From assembly GCA_903840165.1 (NCBI GenBank), contig CAIMEY010000019.1, positions 1 to 39,810 of the forward strand: 39,810 bases of DNA. The letters run 5' to 3'. The notes under the pieces are model-generated. The model made no database searches. It was not told the origin of the DNA and saw only the letters and a program-made list of their open reading frames with translations. The position numbers and the translations under genes were made by a program. Source of the DNA: an uncultured Myxococcales bacterium (lineage in GTDB: Bacteria; Myxococcota_A; UBA9042). Each line of letters opens with the position of its first letter. The first letter of the stretch is position 1. This document shows, in pieces, positions 8,530 to 15,774 of this stretch.

Positions 8530-10219
8530 GGTCCGCCTGGGCCGGGACGGCGATGACCGACGCGGACTGAGGCTGCACGCGACGCGCAACCATAAAGGCC
8601 TGCATTTCTTCGATAATCGCCGCTTCACGCTCCGAATCGTACTGCAGCCACGCGGCCAGGCGCTGGGCCAACAACGGCAAAAGGGGCTGCAGGCGCTCGC
8701 CCGCGAGGTAGTACAACTGCGTGCGTCGCACCAGTAAGTCCGTGAGTGTCATGGCCATTTCCTGGTCAGCGAGCCAGCGCAGTTCACCCCAACGCACCGG
8801 CAAATCGGGCAGCACCCGCGTCATGCCATCTGGTGTTTGCGCGCACCAGCGCAAGACTTGTTCCGCTTCAGTCCCGAATTGACTGGCAAAATAGTGGGCG
8901 TCCTCCGCTGCCACGCCGCCTTGCTCCAGCACCGCCTGCAAGGCTGCCAATGGCCGCCGCACGCCGGGCAAATGTTCAGCACCCGGCAGGGGCAAACGCG
9001 TTGTTTCACAAGGCCGAATCGCCAAATCGCGGGGCAGCAGCGGCAAAGCAGCGTCCACCGTCTGCTGCGCCATGACGCGATAGGTCGTCAGCTTTCCGCC
9101 TGAAATCGCAACAATACCGAGGGGATCACTGACAATAGCGTGCTCGCGCGAGGTCTTGTAGCTACTCTGGCTGGGGTCGTTGGCCACTAAAGGCCGAATG
9201 CCCGCCCAAGTGCTGATGATGTCTGCATTTCCCAGTGGTTCGCCCACGACGTTGAAGTGGTCATTGGCCGTTTGGCACAAGTAGGTCGCATCCTCCCAAG
9301 TACAGGCAGGTTCAGCCAAATCACCGGTGTGCGCCGTGTCGGTCGTGCCGATGACCGTGGCATGGCTCCAGGGCAGCCCAAAGACCACCCGTCCGTCGCG
9401 CGCCGTCATCATCACCGCCTGACTCAGGGGCAGCCGCTCGCGGGGCACGACGATATGAACCCCCTTGGAAGGCTTGAGGTTTTGCGATTGATGGCCGCGA
9501 AGCTTCTCCATGACCTCATCGGTCCACGGGCCCACGGCGACCACCAGGACTTTGCAAGCCACCATGACGCCTTGGCCATGCCACTCGTCGCGGGCGCGCA
9601 CGGCCACTAGGTGCCCGTTCTTGATCACCGGCTCCTGCAGGGAAACCCGGCTCGCCACCACCGCCCCGGCCTGCACGGCGCCGCGCAGGTTGGCCATGAC
9701 CAGGCGACCGTCATCGGTCATCGCGTCGTAATAGCGCACGCCGCCTTGCAAATTCTGTTCGCGCAGCAGGGGTTCCAGCCGCCGCAGCGCCCGAGTACGC
9801 ACCGCCTTGTGGGTCAGCACGCCGGCAAAGGCCGCCATGACGTCGTAGATAGTCAGACCGACGTCGAGGGCAAAAACCCCATGCTTTGCGCCACGATACA
9901 CGGGCAGAACAAAGGACTGCGGCCGCGCCAAATGCGGGGCGAGGCGCATCAGGCGTTGGCGCTCGCGCACGGCCTCAAACACCAGCTTGACGTCGCCCAT
10001 TTCCAGGTAACGTAGCCCACCGTGTATCAATTTCGAGGATCGGGACGAGGTGCCGATGGCGAAATCGCCGCGCTCGATCAAGCCGACCTTGAGGCCGCGC
10101 AACGCCGCGTCTCGGGCGATGCCAGCGCCGGTGATGCCGCCGCCAACGACAAGAATATCAAAAACTTCGCTGCCTAAGCGGTGGATGTCTGCAGTTCTGT
10201 CCAGGGCTGAAAAGGTCAT
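8519..10219 (-). CDS. glpD: Aerobic glycerol-3-phosphate dehydrogenase
   Basis: A 566-aa FAD enzyme that oxidises sn-glycerol 3-phosphate to dihydroxyacetone phosphate and passes electrons to quinone at the inner membrane. The FAD dinucleotide loop V-V-G-G-G-I-T-G-A-G is at 24-33, followed by the GlpD/GlpA signature G-T-S-S-R-S-S-K-L-I-H-G-G-L-R-Y-L-E. I-S-G-G-K-L-T-T-Y-R is the second family signature. Length equals the family norm, including the C-terminal helical domain. ATG 10219 is the first start that gives the family N-terminus; its ribosome site is poor. No glpF or glpK is nearby. Confidence 0.94.
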   Translation of the reverse strand: MTFSALDRTADIHRLGSEVFDILVVGGGITGAGIARDAALRGLKVGLIERGDFAIGTSSRSSKLIHGGLRYLEMGDVKLVFEAVRERQRLMRLAPHLARPQSFVLPVYRGAKHGVFALDVGLTIYDVMAAFAGVLTHKAVRTRALRRLEPLLREQNLQGGVRYYDAMTDDGRLVMANLRGAVQAGAVVASRVSLQEPVIKNGHLVAVRARDEWHGQGVMVACKVLVVAVGPWTDEVMEKLRGHQSQNLKPSKGVHIVVPRERLPLSQAVMMTARDGRVVFGLPWSHATVIGTTDTAHTGDLAEPACTWEDATYLCQTANDHFNVVGEPLGNADIISTWAGIRPLVANDPSQSSYKTSREHAIVSDPLGIVAISGGKLTTYRVMAQQTVDAALPLLPRDLAIRPCETTRLPLPGAEHLPGVRRPLAALQAVLEQGGVAAEDAHYFASQFGTEAEQVLRWCAQTPDGMTRVLPDLPVRWGELRWLADQEMAMTLTDLLVRRTQLYYLAGERLQPLLPLLAQRLAAWLQYDSEREAAIIEEMQAFMVARRVQPQSASVIAVPAQADHAA

Positions 10220-10576
10220 GGCACCATCCCGGGGGCCTGCTTGGGCGCGGCGGTAGTGTACGGATTTTTGCGGCCACGTCACCTGTTTGGCCCGCAGCCA
10301 GCCGATTTTGCACGTGGGATGCGCGGACGTTGAGGCGGGCGCCGACCGATCAACTGCGGTGACCTTCAGGGCGGGGAACTGGTGCAGAAAGCGCTTTGGT
10401 GTCCACTGGGTAAACCATTTGATATCACTGAATAAATGCCATGCAAAAGCGCCGAAAAATCGCCGTTTTGGCCGCGGCTCTCGGGCCAGTTTCCGTCGAC
10501 GGCAAACCCTGGGTGGGCTAGACTCCGCCGGACCGCCAAGCCGGTCTCTTCTCTGCCCTTCGCACAGGCCCAGACT
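10220..10576. promoter_or_regulatory. Divergent intergenic region, glpD / deoxynucleoside kinase
   Basis: A 357-bp gap between divergently transcribed genes must hold both promoters. For the kinase, TCGACG (about 10497-10502) and TAGACT (about 10520-10525) lie 17 bp apart and could be -35 and -10 boxes, with transcription starting some 45 bases before the ATG. No clear glpD promoter or operator was seen. An open frame exists from 10436 into the kinase but lacks a ribosome site. Confidence 0.35.
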
Positions 10577-11404
10577 ATGGAATCGCTGCTGAAAATTGAC
10601 TTTCCTCCGCCGGCTAGGTCTGCCCAAGAGCCGATTTCGACTGGCGCTTTGCGCCAAGCTTCGCGGCAAATCCTCCGGCGCCCTCAGCCGACGCCCGGCA
10701 CCCTACAGCGCCTGACCCTGGACCCCCGAGGGACCGAGGTGCGCGGGCAACAGGCGCGCTTTGTGGCGATCGCTGGCAACATCGGCGCCGGCAAGTCGAC
10801 GCTGACCGCTTTTCTGCGTTCTCGCTTTGGTATCGAGCCCTTCTACGAGCCCAATGACGCCAATCCCTACCTGACCGACTTCTACGGCGACATGCGCGCT
10901 TACGCCTTTCATTCGCAGATGTACTTTCTTTCTGCCAAGTTCCGTGCGCACCTGCATTTGGCGCAACTGCTCGGGCAGCAACCGGCCACCGTGTTCGTGC
11001 AGGACCGAACGATCTACGAAGACGCTGAAATCTTTGCAAAAACCTTGTGTACCATGGGCACCATGTCTGCGCGCGACTTTGAGACGTACGACCGGATGTA
11101 CACGGCCATTCGCAACTCCTTGCCCAAGCCCGACTTGTTGATCTACCTGCGCTGCAGCCTCAAGGGCATTACCAACCGCATTGCCCACCGCGGCCGGCCC
11201 GAAGAAAAGGCGATGGATCGCAAGTATCTCAAGGCGTTAGAACGGGCGTACGAGGCATGGTTCGCCCGCTATGACCTAGGCCCCACCCTGGTCATCGAAA
11301 CGGAAAAGCTGGATTATCTGAGCCATTTGTGCGATCAAATCGACCTTGTGGCGGCGCTCGAAGCGCTGATCGGCCCCAAGGCGCCTCTGGTTCAAGGGCT
11401 CTGA
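10577..11404 (+). CDS. Deoxynucleoside kinase
   Basis: A 275-aa enzyme of the dNK/dGK family, which phosphorylates deoxynucleosides to monophosphates in nucleotide salvage. The P-loop G-N-I-G-A-G-K-S is at ~67-74. The substrate/catalytic motif (usually E-R-S or D-R-S) is V-Q-D-R-T-I-Y-E-D at ~141-149. The LID arginines lie in R-I-A-H-R-G-R-P-E-E. An N-terminal extension of about 60 residues (Pro/Arg-rich) precedes the kinase fold and is unusual; translation might instead begin later, but no better start with a ribosome site is seen. The next plus-strand gene is 163 bp away. Confidence 0.88.
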   Translation: MESLLKIDFPPPARSAQEPISTGALRQASRQILRRPQPTPGTLQRLTLDPRGTEVRGQQARFVAIAGNIGAGKSTLTAFLRSRFGIEPFYEPNDANPYLTDFYGDMRAYAFHSQMYFLSAKFRAHLHLAQLLGQQPATVFVQDRTIYEDAEIFAKTLCTMGTMSARDFETYDRMYTAIRNSLPKPDLLIYLRCSLKGITNRIAHRGRPEEKAMDRKYLKALERAYEAWFARYDLGPTLVIETEKLDYLSHLCDQIDLVAALEALIGPKAPLVQGL

Positions 11405-11567
11405 TTCTTTAATAGATTCGCAGATATGCAGCCACTGTGGTTGCCCTGCGCCAAGACTCGCAGCGTCCTTAGGCCCGTTCGCTGCCCTCAAGCAGGTCGG
11501 TCCTAGAGGTCCATACCGCGAGCAGCATGAGCATCTTGTCGGTTTTTGCGAATCATTCTGAGGCAAT

Positions 11568-12029
11568 ATGACCCTGGCCAACGGCAGCCGAGCGCGCAAT
11601 CAGCGGCCGTCCATGCGCGTGTTGCTCGCGCGGACACTTCTGCTGTACTTGTGCTTAGTTGGCGCAACCGCCTGCCGTGACGCGCCACTGACTGTCCTGG
11701 CTGATGCGCGCCAAGCCTTGAACAACAAAGATGAAGCTGGGTTCTTGGCCCTGTGCGAGCCGCGGTCGGCTGAAGTGCTGCGTCAGGGACAGGTTGTCTC
11801 CTCTAAGTCCGGGAAAATTTGGCGGGTTTTGCGGGACGGCCATCCAACCCCAGCCCTGCTGCCCAAGGGCGAGCCCAACGAGCCCGTGGAACAACACCAC
11901 GTGGTGGTGATTCCTGTGGTGCAGGGGACGAAAAAATCTAATGTTGTTATGCGGTTGGTGGAGGGCCAGTGGCGCCTCTCTTTGCTCGACATGGACAGCT
12001 TTTGGCAACTGACGCGGCCCGGGGAATAG
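11568..12029 (+). CDS. Small exported or lipid-anchored protein
   Basis: A 153-aa protein of unknown function. After a basic leader (R-A-R-N-Q-R) comes a hydrophobic run, L-L-L-Y-L-C-L-V-G-A-T-A-C. The Cys could be a lipid attachment site, although Ala at -3 makes the lipobox weak. The mature part, L-A-D-A-R-Q-A-L-N-N-K-D-E-A-G-F-L then a beta-rich end with W-R-L-S-L-L-D, resembles the NTF2-like / DUF4878 layout. ATG 11568 has TGAGG just upstream. ATG 11613 would give a more compact signal peptide and is the main alternative. The downstream neighbour has the same overall plan. Confidence 0.7.
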   Translation: MTLANGSRARNQRPSMRVLLARTLLLYLCLVGATACRDAPLTVLADARQALNNKDEAGFLALCEPRSAEVLRQGQVVSSKSGKIWRVLRDGHPTPALLPKGEPNEPVEQHHVVVIPVVQGTKKSNVVMRLVEGQWRLSLLDMDSFWQLTRPGE

Positions 12030-12149
12030 CGGCCTGGGGAATAGCTGCCCGGGCGGGGTGTTGGCCCCCGGGGCGATGCGACGGCAGGACGTAGGGCAAA
12101 TGGCGGCTTTGCGTGCTATCTTGCTGAGGAATAACGGGGGTTTGGCACT

Positions 12150-12581
12150 GTGAAGAAGCTGATCGTGACCATCCTGCTCGTGGCGCTGCTGGCCGGCGCG
12201 GCGTACGCGTACATGAAGTATTTCTATGTGGAAAAGCCCAAGGACGCCTTCTTACGCGCGGCTTCGGCCGCCATGCTGGGCGATGAAGAAGGCTTTCTTG
12301 ACGGATTTACAGAGGAATCCCGTCCGCTCATGGCCGGCCTGTTGGCGCTGAGCCGGGCCGATGACGTACGCACCTCCAAGCGTCACCCGTACTACTTCTT
12401 AGTCACTGAAAATATTGAAGATGCTCAGATTGATGGCGACCACGCCTGGCTCAAATGCCGGCGCATGGGCGATCAAAGCAATGCCAAGTACGACGTGCCG
12501 CTGGTCAAGGTCGGGCAAACTTGGAAGATTGACGCCTTGCAGTTTACTGGCAAGGAACACGTGACGTCTAAAGCCAAGTAA
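12150..12581 (+). CDS. Small membrane-anchored protein, similar layout to its upstream neighbour
   Basis: A 143-aa protein starting at GTG 12150 (M-K-K-L-I-V-T-I-L-L). The N-terminus is a single hydrophobic anchor or signal ending near A-Y-A-Y. The rest is soluble: F-L-R-A-A-S-A-A-M-L-G-D-E-E-G-F-L, then E-S-R-P-L-M, and a C-terminal strand pair ending Q-T-W-K-I-D-A-L. The D-E-x-G-F-L segment and the final W-x-(L/I)-x-x-L match the preceding protein. I infer tandem paralogues with an NTF2-like fold, probably facing the periplasm. Function is unknown. Confidence 0.75.
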   Translation: MKKLIVTILLVALLAGAAYAYMKYFYVEKPKDAFLRAASAAMLGDEEGFLDGFTEESRPLMAGLLALSRADDVRTSKRHPYYFLVTENIEDAQIDGDHAWLKCRRMGDQSNAKYDVPLVKVGQTWKIDALQFTGKEHVTSKAK

Positions 12582-12614
12582 TAGCTTGGGTTTTCCCAGC
12601 AGAGGCAAGAGCCA

Positions 12615-13406
12615 ATGGTTTGGCCCGATGAACGCACAGCCCGCCGCGCTTTGGCCGAAGCGGCCCGCGAGATCTATCAGCGCAAGCTGAGCGGTGCAAC
12701 CGATGGAAATCTCAGTGTTCGCCTAGCCAACGGCCACATCGCGACAACGCCAAGCGGCGTGCACAAGGGACGACTGCTGCCGGAAGACATTGTGATTACA
12801 GACCTTCTCGGCAAGGTGCAGGGGCAGGTGCGGGAGAAGTCAGGGCGTCGCCTCAAGCCGTCGAGTGAATTAGCTTTGCACCTCGCTGCTTACGAGATTC
12901 GCCCGGACATCGGCGCGGTGGTCCACGCCCATCCACCAATGGCGCTGGCCTATACGCTGGCTGGGGGCAAGCTCTCAGAAGTACTTGTGTCAGAAGTGGT
13001 TTTTGCCTGCGGGGAGATTGCAACCGCACCTTATAGCACACCAACGACCATGCAAGTTCCTGAAACATTGAAGGAATACCTTGGCTGTTACGATGTGGTG
13101 ATGATGCCGCGCCACGGTTCGGTGACTGTTGGGGTCGACCTCGACACGGCGCTGGGCCGGCTTGATGCGCTGGAACACACCGCGGGCGTGTACGTGATGG
13201 TTCGCCTCATGGGCGGTGCTTCGCCCATCGCAACTCAGGAAGTGGATAAGCTTTTTTCGCTCGCGCACCCGCAAACGCCGCCCTATCGTCAGCCCGGACG
13301 CGCCTGTCCGCCGCCCGAGGTCCCAGCCCCGCCGCTTCATGCGGGCGCCCAGGGTGAAGAAGTGCTGGTCCAGGCCGTTCTTTCGGCGCTACAGGGCCGC
13401 CGATGA
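12615..13406 (+). CDS. Class II aldolase / adducin family protein (FucA-like)
   Basis: A 263-aa zinc-dependent aldolase of the L-fuculose-phosphate / ribulose-phosphate epimerase family. The T-D-G-N-L-S-V-R and T-P-S-G-V-H substrate loops are at ~29-50. The catalytic Glu is in P-S-S-E (E85), and the zinc histidines are H104 and H106 (V-H-A-H-P-P) and H167 (P-R-H-G-S). The core is complete (~215 aa). A Pro/Ala-rich C-terminal tail of ~45 residues is extra. The physiological substrate is not decidable from sequence; sugar-phosphate cleavage or methylthioribulose-type dehydration are family options. Its last four bases overlap the ATG of the pseudokinase gene (ATGA), so the two are co-translated. 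Confidence 0.87.
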   Translation: MVWPDERTARRALAEAAREIYQRKLSGATDGNLSVRLANGHIATTPSGVHKGRLLPEDIVITDLLGKVQGQVREKSGRRLKPSSELALHLAAYEIRPDIGAVVHAHPPMALAYTLAGGKLSEVLVSEVVFACGEIATAPYSTPTTMQVPETLKEYLGCYDVVMMPRHGSVTVGVDLDTALGRLDALEHTAGVYVMVRLMGGASPIATQEVDKLFSLAHPQTPPYRQPGRACPPPEVPAPPLHAGAQGEEVLVQAVLSALQGRR

Positions 13407-14821
13407 GTCGAGCCGGTGCGGACGCGCCTGACCCGCCTGAACGCGCTGCTGGGGCACCAAACGCCACAATCGCCAATGCGGGCCAGCCCAACGCGGGTAC
13501 GGCTGCCCCCCTGCCCTTGCCCCATCGTCCCCGCGCGGGTGCTGCGACCACGCGTCTGCTGCGGGTGGCCGACTGGGGCCAAATTTCCCTGTTGCAACCT
13601 GCAGATGGTGAAACGCCGCGACTGCTGGAAGAACTACCCCTGCCCGGTGACGCACTAGCGGCGCTGGGCCTGTGCGATGCCTGGCAAACCTTTGAAAGTC
13701 AAGTGTTTTGGCCGATGCTGTCGGCGTCGATTGTGCCTTCAGGGGCCCACAGGCAGTTGCGCATCGAACGCGAAGTGCCCAGAGGTAGTCATCTAGGCGA
13801 AGTAATTAGCAAATCTGGTGCCGTAAGCGAAAGGACCGCGGCGGCCCTGCTGCTGGACCTCGCCCGCGCCATGCAACGCGCCCACGAGCAGGGGCTGCTG
13901 CTGGGGATCCTCGCGCCGGAACTGGTGTTTCTCTGCCCAGCGGGACAGGACGATTGCCCGCCGGTGCAGCTGCACGATGCCGGACTGCTGCCTCTTTTGC
14001 AGGCGGGTGGCGTGCCGCTGGGCACCGTCGACGGTCCGCAGCTGCGCAGTTTGCTGTTGACGCCAGAGACGGCGGCGCCGGAAATCCTCAGTGGGCACGC
14101 GGTGTCAGCGGCCACCGATGTCTACGCCTTGAGCGCCTTGACCGCCTACTGTCTGCTGCGCCGGCATCTTCACGCGGCCGCGACGCCGGGCAGCCTTCTT
14201 GCCCAGGTGGAACGCGGCTTAGGCGCTGAACAGACAGCGCAATTGCTGCAAGAAGCGCCCAGGCTAGGACCCATCCTGCTGCGAGGGATTGCCATGCAGG
14301 CTTGGGGACGCGCGGGGGTCTTGGGCGAGTTAATCACTTGTTTTCAAACTCTTGTTGGCGGCGCACCGACCCTGGCCCTGCTGCCCCTGCCGGTGCTGGC
14401 CCCTTGGGCAGTGGGCTCGCCGCTCATGCCTTTGGCGGCCTATGCGCAATCCCAGGGATATGCTGAGCGTTTTGCCACGCCAGCGCGGAGCTTGCCCACG
14501 CGCAATCAGGCCCCGAGTGCGACACCGGACCTCAGCGCTGACAAGAGGGCGGCTCTGACCGCGGCGCTGCAACGCCTGGATTTGGAGCAACAGCGCTCGC
14601 ATAAGACCCGAGATGACAAGGGTAAATCAATCCTCGCCTATGTGGTGGTGCTGGTCGTCTTTCTGCTACTGGCCGCGGTGGTGGTGACGATGGGGCTGAG
14701 GCGGGCCAGTCAACTCACCGAATTGCCGCAACTGCCTGATCTGCATCGTCAAGGCCACGCCAAGCCGGCCCTGCCTCCCGGGCCGCCGCAGCCGCATTTC
14801 CTGGGCCGCGACCAAGACTGA
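13403..14821 (+). CDS. Membrane-anchored pseudokinase-like protein
   Basis: A 472-aa protein with the outline of a Ser/Thr-kinase C-lobe. A helix, L-L-L-D-L-A-R-A-M-Q-R-A-H-E-Q-G (~149-164), is followed by L-G-I-L-A-P-E-L-V-F (167-176) where kinases have H-R-D-L-K-P-E-N. H-D-A-G (191-194) replaces D-F-G, A-A-P-E-I (224-228) matches the APE motif, and D-V-Y-A-L-S (239-244) matches D-V-Y-S-L-G. The catalytic Asp, Lys and Asn and a VAIK lysine are missing, so catalysis is unlikely. A single membrane helix lies at ~410-430, with a short Pro-rich tail outside. The N-terminal 50 residues are low-complexity Ala/Pro. It probably serves as a membrane scaffold or binding module. Confidence 0.7.
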   Translation: MSRAGADAPDPPERAAGAPNATIANAGQPNAGTAAPLPLPHRPRAGAATTRLLRVADWGQISLLQPADGETPRLLEELPLPGDALAALGLCDAWQTFESQVFWPMLSASIVPSGAHRQLRIEREVPRGSHLGEVISKSGAVSERTAAALLLDLARAMQRAHEQGLLLGILAPELVFLCPAGQDDCPPVQLHDAGLLPLLQAGGVPLGTVDGPQLRSLLLTPETAAPEILSGHAVSAATDVYALSALTAYCLLRRHLHAAATPGSLLAQVERGLGAEQTAQLLQEAPRLGPILLRGIAMQAWGRAGVLGELITCFQTLVGGAPTLALLPLPVLAPWAVGSPLMPLAAYAQSQGYAERFATPARSLPTRNQAPSATPDLSADKRAALTAALQRLDLEQQRSHKTRDDKGKSILAYVVVLVVFLLLAAVVVTMGLRRASQLTELPQLPDLHRQGHAKPALPPGPPQPHFLGRDQD

Positions 14822-14857
14822 TCAGAATTGGCGACTTGGTGCCCAAGGAGAAAACCT

Positions 14858-15595
14858 ATGGATAAACCTAGTGAAAGCGCGATTCTCCAAGCCCAAGAGC
14901 TGGTGCGCAAGCAAGTGCGCGCGGCGGCCCAGGAGCTAGGCGGGGGCGCGACGGGCCAAGAGCCAGTTTGCCAGCTGGCGGGCAGCCAAATCGCGGTGGT
15001 CTTGGCCGTTCTGGAAGGTCTGCTGCCAACCCTGACGACGATTCGCACACAACTGCTTGGTATTGCGTTGGAACTGCGCAGTCAGTCCTCAAGTTATCCA
15101 CAGGCTTATCCACAAGGTTATCCTCAGGCCACGGCCCGTCAGCGACAGGCACAGTCGGTGGAGGTGGACCAGGCGATTCAGTCGATTCGCAACAGTCTCG
15201 GGCACTTATACGAGCTACCTTTGGCGGACCTGCCGGCTGGCCCGGCGCAACCGCCTACAGCCCTCGGGCGCGAAGCGGTGTGGCAACTGGCCCAAGCTAC
15301 GCACATCAAGTTGGCCCTCGGCGTCGATGCACTGGCCGGGACAACAGCGGCGGGGCCGTGGCTGGATTTGTTTGGTAGTCTGCGGCGTTGCGCCTTGGTA
15401 CTACAGTCTGTGGCCCCGGCCGCGGTTGGCGTTGAGGCGGCGCTGCTCGCCGTTTTGGCCCTGGACCAGAAGGCGGCCGCCATCGCCCAGGCAGAGGCAG
15501 GACCAGCGGGACCGGCGCTGGCCGACCTTGGCTGGCGCGGCGTGCGCAGTGCTACTGACCTTGGGACCTTGGTGGAGACCGCGCTAAGGGCCTGA
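14858..15595 (+). CDS. Unknown Ala/Leu-rich helical protein
   Basis: A 245-aa protein of no recognised family. ATG 14858 follows a good site, AAGGAGAAAACCT. The N-terminal third is helical (Q-A-Q-E-L-V-R-K-Q-V-R-A-A-A-Q-E-L). It is followed by a short repeat Y-P-Q-A-Y-P-Q-G-Y-P-Q (residues ~79-89), then a second Ala/Leu-rich helical half. No signal peptide or membrane segment is apparent. It lies 36 bp after the pseudokinase gene and closes the plus-strand run, so a joint role with the pseudokinase is possible. The codons for the YPQ repeat contain two consensus DnaA boxes. Confidence 0.65.
   Translation: MDKPSESAILQAQELVRKQVRAAAQELGGGATGQEPVCQLAGSQIAVVLAVLEGLLPTLTTIRTQLLGIALELRSQSSSYPQAYPQGYPQATARQRQAQSVEVDQAIQSIRNSLGHLYELPLADLPAGPAQPPTALGREAVWQLAQATHIKLALGVDALAGTTAAGPWLDLFGSLRRCALVLQSVAPAAVGVEAALLAVLALDQKAAAIAQAEAGPAGPALADLGWRGVRSATDLGTLVETALRA
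15094..15126 (+). repeat. Three 12-bp-spaced TTATCCNCA units inside the gene
   Basis: TTATCCACA occurs at 15094-15102 and 15106-15114, and TTATCCTCA at 15118-15126. The exact 12-bp step reflects the Tyr-Pro-Gln coding repeat. The first two fit the DnaA-box consensus TTATNCACA perfectly. The coding explanation is simplest. Confidence 0.6.
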
Positions 15596-15622
15596 TGTGC
15601 AAGGGATGTGGACCGCGTAGCG

Positions 15623-15758
15623 GCGGCGTCCGACGCCGCTCGTGCAGCCGGGGCACACGGCTGCGCGAGTCCCAGCCCGGTCGCCGTAGGCGATGCACCC
15701 GACCTAAGCTCTGACTTTTGCTCAATGACTGCGTGCAGAGCCAAGGCCGGCACCGGCC
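15623..15758. terminator. Cluster of three hairpins between convergent genes
   Basis: Three perfect inverted repeats fall in the 179-bp gap between two convergent genes: GCGGCGTC / GACGCCGC (15623-15639, tight loop), GCAGCCG / CGGCTGC with a 7-base loop (15644-15664), and GGCCGG / CCGGCC (15745-15758). No T-run follows, so classical intrinsic termination is uncertain. Placement suggests a transcription barrier. Confidence 0.35.
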
Positions 15759-15774
15759 AGGACAAAGGGCGAGT

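Noticed and set aside
10436..10576. 47-codon extension of the deoxynucleoside kinase
   Set aside because: Low-complexity product, no ribosome site, and a possible promoter lies inside it.
15094..15126. Replication origin suggested by DnaA boxes
   Set aside because: No dnaA, dnaN or gidA neighbour, no AT-rich unwinding region, and only two or three boxes that are explained by coding.
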